Positions 16,811 to 25,563 of a DNA stretch of 64,000 nt are shown piece after piece (the first letter of the stretch is position 1; each line of letters starts with the position of its first letter). The DNA comes from JAFGDI01 sp963662515 (GTDB lineage: Bacteria > Planctomycetota > Phycisphaerae > Sedimentisphaerales > SM23-30). Location of the stretch: assembly GCA_963662515.1 (NCBI GenBank), contig OY759675.1:2418001-2482000 (forward strand). The letters are read 5' to 3'. Below the pieces are notes generated by a model. It was not told the DNA's origin, searched no databases, and saw only the letters and a list, made by a program, of their open reading frames with translations. The position numbers and the translations under genes are program-made.

Positions 16811-19333
16811 TTATTCAACAATAAACAGGGGCATAGCTGACATATAAACCCGACCAGATTTATCTATCGAAGCATTTTTTAGCCAATGATGATTTCCCAT
16901 CACCTGAAAAATCTTTACAGAACTTAATAATTCATCTCCAGACAAATTTGATACACATTGCCAGTTATGACCTGCATAGCAGACTTTCATTTCTATTTGC
17001 TTTTTATCAATATTAAATATAATTTCAAAATCTAACTGACTTAGCCACTCAAAATTTATTAACTGATCTGTTTCCAGCGTTTCTATACAATTACCATTAA
17101 CAACAATATCAAGTTTGATTTTCAAATCAACGCTATCAAGATAAAGACATAAATAATTATTTATATCCTTCATCCAGCTACGAATATGCCAACGGTAATT
17201 TTTAACCTGCAGCCACTTATCAGAAACAAATATCGGATTGTTGCCGATGTTGCCATTGGAAAGACTAATATATGTTGCATCAGAATAAACCACATAAACC
17301 CCAGAAGCATAAATCACATTACTATTCCAATTAGAATAATAATGCATATTACCAGCTCTGGTATTACTGATTATCGTAAAAACAGATTTCCAGGAATCAG
17401 TCGTTGGTGCAGAATAATTCGTTAAAGATTCGTAAGCAATATTTCCAGGGTAAAGATACCCAGCTCGGTTGCTTGACAAAGATATTGCTCCCAAATGAAT
17501 ATTAACATCGCCCGCAACAGGATAAGCTGAAGAACCGGCAAAAAATCTTAATACTACCGTTTCATCAACCCCCTGAGCTGGAATTTGCAACGGCTCAGTC
17601 AATACTTCAATCCAATCATCTTTGTTGATCAGCGTGCAATAGCCTCCTGGCGTATATCCACTTCGAGCAGAACCGGCTTTAATTGATGCCGTACAATCAC
17701 TGGATATTGCTCTAAGCCAGATACGACCAATATATGATCTGCCATCTGCAGGTACTTTAAAACGATAAAAAGGAATTTGTGCGGAAAGATATCCAGAACT
17801 ACCTTTACCGAGGGAAATATGCCTATCTGAAAACAATCCTCCATCAGCTTCAGATGTAATCACCGCAGAATCAGCGAGAGATTGTACCCAATATGACATA
17901 TCATCTGGCTTATCACCATAACTAATACTTGCAAAAACATTATCCGGCTCAGATTGAACTGCGATCGCTTGTACAATTTCAACCTTAGCTGGTTCAAGAA
18001 TGTAACCTTCTAATAAACCATCTGCATTCATAACTGAAACATGTATTCCATCGGGGGTCATCCCACTTACAAACCTTACGCCTTGTTCATTATTATCAAA
18101 CTGATAATATACAGACCATTTAATGCCATCAGGTGAAACGGAAATTTTAGCCAAATGCTGAGCTGTAGTATAATCGAACTGAAAAGCGTAATACAGCCCC
18201 CCCATTTGTTTAAGCATGAAACAATATCTCTGACCACCTGTAATATCATTCCAATTTTGCAATGTATGGTGCTTTATTACATTTTCCATATCTGAAATAT
18301 CTAAGGTATAAACCCCAATACATTTATCAGATCCACATAAAAATCTGGAATCACCCATATCTACCAGTTGTACGGGTTGAATGCCGGAATTGCGTTGAGC
18401 TACATTCCATGTTACCCCATCATCGTCGCTAAATCTCATCTGTTCATTAGCTCCATCACCAACTATAGCCAGAAAACGATTAAGACTTTGATTATAGGCA
18501 ACCGTATGGAAGTGACTATTAGAACCGAGATCAGGCACTTCATTAGCAACATCGATTTGATACTGTCTGCTCCAGCTAATACCACAATCAATAGATCGGA
18601 AAATTTTGCGACATCTCTGTTCAGCAGTTCGACCCAACCCATATTCAACCAAAATAATGGTGCCATAATGACAATTATCTTCAGAACCCTGACCAGGCTT
18701 ACGAACCCCAACAGACCAGCCCATATTAAATGTAGCTCCTTTAGTAAGAATTGGCTGAATAGCACTATCATACCAAGTACTTCCATTATCTGGGGAATAC
18801 TTTATTGTTGTATAATTTTTAACACCTAAAAGATTATCTCCCCATAATGTCCAGATTATTTCTGCCTCTCCTATGGCAGTTAATTCCCAATTACTATTTG
18901 GCGATTTAGCTTTTCTATATACATTTCCTTCAGACGATGTAGCAAATACATAGTTATCATTATCACAAGCTTGTCGCAAATCACTGGCCCCAAATATCAA
19001 TTCTTTAGTTAATTTCGCTTTAGATGTAATAAGAAATTCCGTTCCAGATAATTGCTCATTGTTATTACCCCCTGACCAACAATATATAAAGGAATTTAAG
19101 TCATTTATATCTACTATACCATCTATATTAATATCTGGACTATCAAAATATTCGTCCGAAAAATTGCATTGCCAATATCTGGCTAAAAGTGAAAAATCTA
19201 TCAAGTTAATTTGATTATCATAAACAATATCCTGCTTATTCGACCATGAAGATGAATAAAGGTTTTGGGAATATCCTTTATCATTCAATAAACCAATTAA
19301 AATAAATATTAATAAATATAAAAATGTTTTCAT
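16811..19333 (-). CDS. Secreted Asp-box (sialidase-like) protein with N-terminal dockerin-like repeat
   Basis: This 840-residue exoprotein has a signal peptide (about 1-22), a dockerin-like segment at about 41-87 (INLIDFSLLARYWQ ... DINIDGIVDINDLNSFIYCW), then at least three Asp-boxes: SPDNGSTW (180-187), SIDCGISW (247-254) and SDDDGVTW (302-309), plus a weaker SPDGIKW near 400. Asp-boxes mark BNR/sialidase-type beta-propellers. The C-terminal half (about 470-840) looks like one or two beta-sandwich modules. It may bind or trim a surface glycan, but no sialidase catalytic Arg triad or Tyr/Glu pair can be assigned by eye. It is the first gene of the polysaccharide run. Confidence 0.78.
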   Translation of the reverse strand: MKTFLYLLIFILIGLLNDKGYSQNLYSSSWSNKQDIVYDNQINLIDFSLLARYWQCNFSDEYFDSPDINIDGIVDINDLNSFIYCWSGGNNNEQLSGTEFLITSKAKLTKELIFGASDLRQACDNDNYVFATSSEGNVYRKAKSPNSNWELTAIGEAEIIWTLWGDNLLGVKNYTTIKYSPDNGSTWYDSAIQPILTKGATFNMGWSVGVRKPGQGSEDNCHYGTIILVEYGLGRTAEQRCRKIFRSIDCGISWSRQYQIDVANEVPDLGSNSHFHTVAYNQSLNRFLAIVGDGANEQMRFSDDDGVTWNVAQRNSGIQPVQLVDMGDSRFLCGSDKCIGVYTLDISDMENVIKHHTLQNWNDITGGQRYCFMLKQMGGLYYAFQFDYTTAQHLAKISVSPDGIKWSVYYQFDNNEQGVRFVSGMTPDGIHVSVMNADGLLEGYILEPAKVEIVQAIAVQSEPDNVFASISYGDKPDDMSYWVQSLADSAVITSEADGGLFSDRHISLGKGSSGYLSAQIPFYRFKVPADGRSYIGRIWLRAISSDCTASIKAGSARSGYTPGGYCTLINKDDWIEVLTEPLQIPAQGVDETVVLRFFAGSSAYPVAGDVNIHLGAISLSSNRAGYLYPGNIAYESLTNYSAPTTDSWKSVFTIISNTRAGNMHYYSNWNSNVIYASGVYVVYSDATYISLSNGNIGNNPIFVSDKWLQVKNYRWHIRSWMKDINNYLCLYLDSVDLKIKLDIVVNGNCIETLETDQLINFEWLSQLDFEIIFNIDKKQIEMKVCYAGHNWQCVSNLSGDELLSSVKIFQVMGNHHWLKNASIDKSGRVYMSAMPLFIVE

Positions 19334-20287
19334 TATAATATATTGCTTGCGATCAAAATTTTCCTGATATTTTCATAATGGAACTTTTCTATTTCTATTA
19401 CAAAAAGGTGAAACAAGCCATAAATAGTTAAGACTAAAAGATCATAAAGTAATAAATATTATAAAACCAAAAAATATAATAACACTAACATTATAATAAT
19501 AAGTATTATTAATATCTTATCCAGATTTTCCAGCTTAAAATACTTCTTCATTTCTATTCAGACCTATTCATTCGTTTTATAACTTTTAGATTTAATTTTT
19601 TTTACCATGAAGGTCATGAAGAGCTTGAAGAAATTCAATTAACACTTCACTTACTCCACTAACTCCACGGTTCAAAATAGTTTTTGTTTTTTTAACCACT
19701 AAGCACAATAAATTAATAGTTAAAGGTTAAAGGTTAAAAGTTAAAAGTTAAAGGTAAAGGATTCGGTGTTGAGGTATTCCGAAATCCCGAACTCGCTTCG
19801 GGATCGCGAAGCTGGTTTTCACTTTTTACTTTTTACCTTTTACTTTTATCGATGGTATTCGCTGCGCTCATGGCTTGAAGAACCAACTGAAGATTGGAAC
19901 TCTTAAAGCTCACTGCGTTTGCGTTAAATTTAGTGACAAGCCCGCCTGAGGCGGATTTCGGAGTACCTCAACTCCACGGTACTCTTAATGCTCGCTTTTA
20001 AATTAATCTCAAGTCCCGATAGATCGGGACTGCTTGAGCTACCTTTCGTCACAACTCCGACCGAACACAGTCGCCCCCAACGAGGGGCGACCGCATTCAA
20101 TCGTTTCAACTCCACCCTTACGCCGGGAGCGAAACTTGCCAGTGGCAACAATCGAGATTATACCCCAATCGTCACAACTCCAACCGAGCTAAGTCATCGC
20201 CAGCGGCGATGACCCATCCCAATCGTTTCAACTCCACCATCCCCTGTCGCTGTTATCAGCGACAGTTTCGCCTGACCGGCGCCAGGT
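19334..20287. repeat. Long intergenic region with mosaic repeats and a cluster of perfect hairpins
   Basis: The first 250 bp are A+T-rich and should contain the promoter of the polysaccharide run. From about 19600 the sequence is built from shared modules: CCATGAAGGTCATGAAGAG, the CACTTCACTTACTCCACTAA segment, AAAGGTTAAAGGT iterations and the CCCGAA/TTCGGG hairpin. From about 20010 to 20265 there are four short perfect hairpins with different stems: AGTCCCGAT/ATCGGGACT, GTCGCCCC/GGGGCGAC, GTCATCGCC/GGCGATGAC and CTGTCGCTG/CAGCGACAG. They are set in a framework that repeats CGTCACAACTCC and ATCGTTTCAACTCCACC. No gene was seen. Confidence 0.8.
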
Positions 20288-20905
20288 CTATTGGGTGACT
20301 ATGCGGCTGGCGGTCATGGACCATTGGCCGGCGTTATTGCCCTTAACGGCGCGTACGCGGAAGTAATATTCCTGGCCGCGTGTTAGTCCGCGAGCGATGA
20401 AATTGGCACTGGTCGTTGCCAGTGACCCGGTCAGAGCGGTCAGCTGCGGGTCACTGAACCATTCGATCAGATATGAAGCACCTTTAACCGTTTCAAAGGT
20501 ACCGCTTATACTGCCCGGGTCCGGGCCATCGCTCAGCTTGCGAATGATAACCTGATCCAGTACGATCGGAGTGCCGCCCCGCCCGGAAATCTTTTTCGGG
20601 GTCAGGCCGAAATTCTCCTTCTTGGCATTATCCGGTCCGTAGAGGCCATCGGTAACACTGTCAACCTTCTTCATCGCCTCCCGCGCTTCTTCAATTTCCG
20701 CTTCCAGAATGGCTCGAGCCTGGGCATAAGTCGCCCGCGACTTCTCGACATCCTGCAGGATCTGAGTGAGCTGCTCATAACATTCCTCCAGATCAGTTGC
20801 CGTAGGACCGGTTATCGGCCATTGACTCTCCAGACTTATGCCCGAACTGGCCTTGAGACACTGCTGTAAAAGATCCTGCGGTTTTTCAGAAATTCGTGTA
20901 GTCAT
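20288..20905 (-). CDS. Fibronectin type III-like domain protein
   Basis: The 205-residue protein lacks a signal peptide. Residues about 35-80 form a charged helical segment (DLEECYEQLTQILQDVEKSR, then AILEAEIEEAREAMKKV) likely to be a coiled coil. Residues about 115-203 fit an FN3-type sandwich ending in the signature YYFRVRAVKGNNAGQWSMTA. The ATG at 20905 has a strong AAGGAG about 9 bases upstream. Proteins with helix plus FN3 recur in planctomycete genomes without a known role. It stands alone between repeat blocks. Confidence 0.8.
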   Translation of the reverse strand: MTTRISEKPQDLLQQCLKASSGISLESQWPITGPTATDLEECYEQLTQILQDVEKSRATYAQARAILEAEIEEAREAMKKVDSVTDGLYGPDNAKKENFGLTPKKISGRGGTPIVLDQVIIRKLSDGPDPGSISGTFETVKGASYLIEWFSDPQLTALTGSLATTSANFIARGLTRGQEYYFRVRAVKGNNAGQWSMTASRIVTQ

Positions 20906-21842
20906 TAAACTACTCCTTTTGTTAAGGCAGATACTCCGCAGCGATCATTGGCCAATTCACCCTGAACCGGTCAGCTGCCAAATATCCGCGATCATTATCT
21001 CGCGCCCGACCAGAACATCCCAGTCACATAACGCAAGCAAAAATCACTTCATCCTTAACAACTTAGCCACCCTGGAGTCTATCCCGATGAACATCGGGAC
21101 CGGGGGGGGCGGTGCTTACGCCGCACGGGCGGAACTTTAGCACTCATGCCTTTTGCTGGGCATTAAGTGCTTCTGTATTTTTCTATCTCACACTTTTCAT
21201 TCTAACTGTCCGCCGCAGGCGTTTTAGAGTTCCGAGCGGTTGAGGTACTCCGAAATCCCGAACTCGCTTCGGGATTTTTTAAAGCCATGAGCCCGCAGGG
21301 CGAATACATTATTTATGAGCAAAGCGAATATCTTATATTTTTTTAAGGTGTTCGCTGCGCTCACAGCTTTAAGAACCGGCTGAAGGGCTTGTTGCCCAAA
21401 GGTAGCACAAGCATCCTTGCTTGTGATTCTTAGTGTTGCATTGCTGGTTATGTTGAGCATATTAGCATAATAGTTATGCGAAAAACAGTATATTTCTTCT
21501 GGGCAACACGCCCTGAAGCCCGGTACTCTTAAAGCTCACTTCGTTCGCGTTTTATTATCTTACACCACCAGCCAATCTCCCCAGTCGCTTCGCAAATCTC
21601 GCCCGTCCGGTCCCGAAGCCAGTTCGGGATAAACTCCAGCGACAATGGTTTTTTCGGGGTTTTTGAGCTTGGGGTTAATTTTTTTCTGGCGGTTCGATCT
21701 TTTTTGGTCGGCCCGCTAAAAGCGATCTGTCGGCCCAGTTTGAGCAAATATTTACTTTTCAAAGAATTAGCGCTATCGCTGTTTTCTGCCGGTACTACCA
21801 TTTAATTACTGCTGATAGTCTGATAAAATCCGGCTGAGAAAT
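20906..21842. repeat. Intergenic region with nested repeat modules
   Basis: A hairpin CCCGATG-AA-CATCGGG lies at about 21082-21097. From about 21230 the region reuses modules: the CCCGAA/TTCGGG hairpin, then GTGTTCGCTGCGCTCA, AAGAACCGGCTGAAG, TACTCTTAAAGCTCAC and CGTTCGCGTTTTATTATCT. The same frame occurs near 19855 and 60185, but here an extra segment of about 140 bases, bounded by TTGTTGCCC and GGGCAACA, is inserted in its middle. A 90-codon open frame (21529-21801, minus) overlaps this repeat, so it is not called as a gene. Confidence 0.7.
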
Positions 21843-22211
21843 TTATCGGAACCTGCACTGGCAGGCCAGGCCCCATAACCGCGGCGAAATACAAATGGTG
21901 GCTCCAAAATAAAAAAATCTTTTCAAAAACCAAGTCATACTTTTAATTAAATCAACTTGCTTTTTAATTTCCGCATTTATTTTTTTAATTTCCACAACTA
22001 TTTTTTTAATTAAATCGATCGTACTTTTAATTAAATCACTTGTCTTTTTAATTAAATCGATCGTACTTTTAATTAAATCACTTGTCTTTTTAATTAAATC
22101 GATCGTACTTTTAATTAAATCACTTATCTTTTTAATTAAATCGATCGTACTTTTAATTAAATTGCTTATCTTTTTAATTAAATCGATCATCTTTTTAATT
22201 TCCGTGACCAT
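21843..22211 (-). CDS. Possible heptad-repeat (coiled-coil) protein encoded by a 21-bp array
   Basis: An open frame of 122 codons translates to tandem seven-residue units of the type DLIKKTS DLIKSTI for about 85 residues, followed by a short non-repetitive tail (FLKRFFYFGATICI...). As a protein it would be a long amphipathic, lysine-rich helix. Caution is needed: the DNA period is 21 bp, so any frame free of stops stays open, and one plus-strand frame is open as well. The upstream region offers no clear ribosome site. It may be a satellite-like DNA array rather than a gene. Confidence 0.35.
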   Translation of the reverse strand: MVTEIKKMIDLIKKISNLIKSTIDLIKKISDLIKSTIDLIKKTSDLIKSTIDLIKKTSDLIKSTIDLIKKIVVEIKKINAEIKKQVDLIKSMTWFLKRFFYFGATICISPRLWGLACQCRFR

Positions 22212-22225
22212 CTTTTTAATTAATT
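21937..22225. repeat. Exact 21-bp-phased TTAATTAA array
   Basis: TTAATTAA, or TTAATTT in three degenerate units, occurs at 21943, 21964, 21985, 22006 and then every 21 bp to 22216, fourteen units with no slippage. In the central part the two alternating 21-mers combine to a 42-bp unit, one with ATCGATCGTAC and one with ATCACTTGTC after the TTAATTAA. A 21-bp phase equals two DNA turns, so all A+T palindromes face the same side of the helix. Confidence 0.95.
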
Positions 22226-22245
22226 TGGTTTGCTTTTATTTATTT

Positions 22246-23090
22246 AAACCACAGAGTTCACAGAGTTTTTTTTTAACCACGAAGCACACGAAAAACACGA
22301 AATTTAAATTAATAAAACCAGATGCCACGGCAAGTTTCGCCCGTGCGGTCCCGAAGCAAGTTCGGGATAAACTCCAGCACTGTGATTCGTGGTTAAAGAA
22401 TATTTTTTACCATGAAGGTCATGAAGGTATTGAAGAAATTCAATTAACACTCCACTTACTCCACTAACTCCACGGTTCAAAATAGTTTTTGTTTTTTAAA
22501 CCACAGAGGACACAGAGGTCACAGAGTTTTTTTTACCACGAAAAACACGAAATTTAATATTCTTTCTTTTTTTAGTGTATTTCGTGTGATTCGTGGTTAA
22601 AGAATATCTTTTTACCATGAAGGTCATGAAGGTATTGAAGAAATTCAATTAACACTTCACTTACTCCACTAACTCCACGGTTCAAAATAGTTTTTGTTTT
22701 TTAAACCACAGAGGTCACAGAGGTCACAGAGTTTTTTTTAACCACGAAACACACGAAAAACACGAAATTTAATATTCTTTCTTTTTTTTAGTGTATTTCG
22801 TGTGATTCGTGGTTAAAGAATATCTTTTTACCATAAAGTTCATGAAGATATTGAAGAAATTCAATTAACACTTCACTTACTCCACTAACTCCACGGTTCA
22901 AAATAGTTTTTGTTTTTTAAACCACAGAGGACACAGAGGTCACAGAGTTTTTTTTAACCACGAAACACACGAAAAACACGAAATTTAAATTAATAAAACC
23001 AGATGCCACGGCAAGTTTCGCCCGTGCGGTCCCGAAGCAAGTTCGGGATAAACTCCAGCACTGTGATTCGTGGTTAAAGAATTTTTTACC
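22246..23090. repeat. Tandem repeat array 1 (four units, 205-252+ bp)
   Basis: Units begin with AAACCACAGAGG-type sequence at 22246, 22498, 22703 and 22918. Each unit holds three parts: CACAGAGG iterations; an inverted-repeat core, AACCACGAAACACACGAA ... TTCGTGTGATTCGTGGTT; and CCATGAAGGTCATGAAGG followed by ATTCAATTAACACTTCAC and CACGGTTCAAAATAG. Long units carry a ~80-bp core loop containing CCACGGCAAGTTTCGCCCG and the CCCGAA/TTCGGG hairpin; short units carry AATATTCTTTC instead. The last unit runs into the stop codon of the galE-like gene. Confidence 0.92.
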
Positions 23091-24012
23091 TCTTACTAAA
23101 AAATTCTATCGTTGCTTTGAGTCCTTCCTCGAAGCGTGGTTGGAGGACTAATCCGGCGGTATTGAGCTTATCTACTGCCGCCCGGCTATGGCGGACATCG
23201 CCGGGGCGCTCGGGACCGAAGATTATCTTCGATTTTGAGCCGGTCAGGTCGATAATCTGCCCGGCGAGCTCTTTTATCGTTATACTGCCGCCGTAAGCGA
23301 CATTATATACGCCGGTCAGGTCCGGCTCCCGGGCAAAGAAGGCATTAGCTGCGACAATATCCTTGACGAAGATAAAATCACGCGTCTGACCGCCATCGCC
23401 GTGCACGATTATATCTTCGTTACGGAGTGCCTTTTCGATAAAGATCGGCACAGCGGCGGCATAGGGACCGGCGGGATCCTGCCGCGGGCCAAAGACATTG
23501 AAATAGCGCAGGCACACCGTTTTGAGCTTGCCTTCGAGCGTGAACAGATTGCAGTAATACTCACCATCGAGCTTGGTAATGGCATACGGGCTGCGGGGCT
23601 CCGGGTACATAGTCTCGAGCTTGGGCACCGTTGGATTATCACCGTAAATGGCCGCCGAGGTGCTGAATACCAGCTTTTTGCAGCCGGCTGCGGATGCCGC
23701 CTCCAGCACATTGAGCAGACCGTTGACATTGAGGGCCACACATTCGGCGGGATTGCTCATTGATTCAGGAACGCTCACCATAGCGGCCAGATGGAAGATA
23801 TAATCGATATCAGCCACCGCTTCTTTAACGCAGGCGGCGTCAGTGATCGAACCTTCGATAAAAGTGCAATGCAAACCAGCGAGATTGCGGCGAAATCCGG
23901 TACGCAGATTGTCCAGCACGCGTATCTCCGCAGCGCTCGACTGGAAATGCTCAACAATATGCGAGCCGATAAAGCCCGCTCCGCCGGTGATTAAAATGCG
24001 AGGTTGATTCAT
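23086..24012 (-). CDS. NAD-dependent nucleotide-sugar 4-epimerase (GalE/WbpP-like)
   Basis: The 308-residue extended SDR enzyme shows the cofactor loop ITGGAGFIGSHIVEHF (about 7-22), the catalytic Ser in STSAAIYGDN and Tyr/Lys in SPYAITKLDGE, and substrate-region motifs RYFNVFGPRQDP and GDGGQTRDFIFVKD. This fits UDP-glucose/UDP-GlcNAc 4-epimerases, with WbpP-type specificity possible. Its stop codon TAA lies inside the flanking repeat (GGTAAAAAATTC on the minus strand). Tandem arrays of the same repeat lie on both sides, so the gene could be lost or duplicated by recombination. Confidence 0.9.
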   Translation of the reverse strand: MNQPRILITGGAGFIGSHIVEHFQSSAAEIRVLDNLRTGFRRNLAGLHCTFIEGSITDAACVKEAVADIDYIFHLAAMVSVPESMSNPAECVALNVNGLLNVLEAASAAGCKKLVFSTSAAIYGDNPTVPKLETMYPEPRSPYAITKLDGEYYCNLFTLEGKLKTVCLRYFNVFGPRQDPAGPYAAAVPIFIEKALRNEDIIVHGDGGQTRDFIFVKDIVAANAFFAREPDLTGVYNVAYGGSITIKELAGQIIDLTGSKSKIIFGPERPGDVRHSRAAVDKLNTAGLVLQPRFEEGLKATIEFFSKR

Positions 24013-24330
24013 TTTTTTTTTGACAGGATAACCGGGCGATTACGCCCTTGATCTTTATAGTAGTTTATGTTTATTTTATTTGCTCTTCGAAGCCGGTTAT
24101 CTTTTCGACCCTGGCTTAATTAACTTTTATTTATTTAATTAATCAGTCTCGAGCGAAGCGAGAATCATGAGCTTATTTCTTATTTCTTATTTCTTATTAC
24201 TTCTTTTTTCAGACAGGATTACCGCTCGAGTACTCGCTGGATCTTTATAGTAGTTTGAGTTTGCCGGGTTTTCATTTGTAACTGGTTAACCTTTTCGCCC
24301 CCCGGCTTGATTAAGTTTTATCTTTTTACC
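24013..24330. repeat. Two copies of a GACAGGATAACCG / CTTTATAGTAG module
   Basis: About 24020-24120 and 24210-24315 share GACAGGATAACCG (or ATTACCG), a variable short palindrome (GGGCG-ATTA-CGCCC in the first, GCTCGAGTACTCGC-like in the second), then GATCTTTATAGTAGTTT, GCCGG and TTTTCG(A/C)CC. A third copy is at about 28650-28770 and an inverted fragment at about 25530-25560. Between them is TTAATTAAT-rich DNA. No gene is visible. Confidence 0.75.
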
Positions 24331-25440
24331 ATGAAGGTCATGAAGTTATTGAAGTTTTTTTTAACCACGAAACACACGAAAAACACGAAATTTAAATTAA
24401 TAAAACCAGATGCCACGGCAAGTTTCGCCCGTGCGGTCCCGAAGCAAGTTCGGGATAAACTCCAGCACTGTGATTCGTGGTTAAAGAATTTTTTACCATG
24501 AAGTTCATGAAGATATTGAAGAAATTCAATTAACACTTCACTTACTCCACTAACTCCACGGTTCAAAATAGTTTTTATTTTTTAAACCACAGAGGACACA
24601 GAGGTCACAGAGTTTTTTTTAACCACGAAACACACGAAAAACACGAAATTTAAATTAATAAAACCAGATGCCACGGCAAGTTTCGCCCGTGCGGTTCCGA
24701 AGCAAGTTCGGGATAAACTCCAGCACTGTGATTCGTGGTTAAAGAATTTTTTACCATGAAGTTCATGAAGATATTGAAGAAATTCAATTAACACTTCACT
24801 TACTCCACTAACTCCACGGTTCAAAATAGTTTTTGTTTTTTAAACCACAGAGGTCACAGAGGTCACAGAGTTTTTTTTAACCACGAAACACACGAAAAAC
24901 ACGAAATTTAAATTAATAAAACCAGATGCCACGGCAAGTTTCGCCCGTGCGGTCCCGAAGCAAGTTCGGGATAAACTCCAGCACTGTGATTCGTGGTTAA
25001 AGAATATTTTTTTACCATAAAGTTCATGAAGAGCTTGAAGAAATTCAATTAACACTTCACTTACTCCACTAACTCCACGGTTCAAAATAGTTTTTGTTTT
25101 TTAAACCACAGAGGACACAGAGGTCACAGAGTTTTTTTTAACCACGAAACACACGAAAAACACGAAATTTAATATTCTTTCTTTTTTTTAGTGTATTTCG
25201 TGTGATTCGTGGTTAAAGAATATTTTTTACCATGAAGTTCATGAAGATATTGAAGAAATTCAATTAACACTTCACTTACTCCACTAACTCCACGGTTCAA
25301 AATAGTTTTTGTTTTTTAAACCACAGAGGTCACAGAGGTCACAGAGTTTTTTTTACCACGAAACACACGAAAAACACGAAATTTAATATTCTTTCTTTTT
25401 TAGTGTATTTCGTGTGATTAGTGGTTAACCAAAAAAGCTC
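24330..25440. repeat. Tandem repeat array 2 (five units, 215-261 bp)
   Basis: This array has the same composite units as array 1. AAACCACAG unit starts fall at 24583, 24842, 25103 and 25318, preceded by a partial unit from about 24330. Spacings are 259, 261 and 215 bp, the short one having the AATATTCTTTC core loop. Three near-identical open frames on the minus strand (starting MNRGVSGVSEVLIEFLQ) arise from the repeat and are not genes. The remaining 25440-25563 has a partial inverted copy of the TATCCTGTCAAAA module just downstream of the next gene's stop codon. Confidence 0.92.
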
Positions 25441-25563
25441 TGCGTCCTTGCGTTAAATTCTTAAAACAAAAGCAAGCTAAAGTCGGAAAGGTAAAATAAT
25501 AACAACTTCACTTGCGGCATACTCAAACTGCTATAAAGATCCTGTTATCCTGTCAAAAAAATA

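Noticed and set aside
20040..20260. Spaced direct repeats resembling a short CRISPR array
   Set aside because: Repeats are of two types, spacing is irregular, the intervening segments are perfect palindromes, and no cas gene is nearby.
21529..21801. 90-codon minus-strand frame
   Set aside because: Its C-terminal third is translated intergenic repeat shared with the 60.2 kb locus, and no ribosome site or domain supports it.
22162..22467. 101-codon plus-strand frame across the 21-bp array and repeat array 1
   Set aside because: It joins translated satellite sequence to translated mosaic repeat; the 21-bp period keeps it open by construction.
24318..25085. Three near-identical minus-strand open frames beginning MNRGVSGVSEVLIEFLQ
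   Set aside because: They are translations of the tandem repeat units; each begins in the CCACGGTTCA module and changes only as the repeat does. No ribosome site and no recognisable domain.
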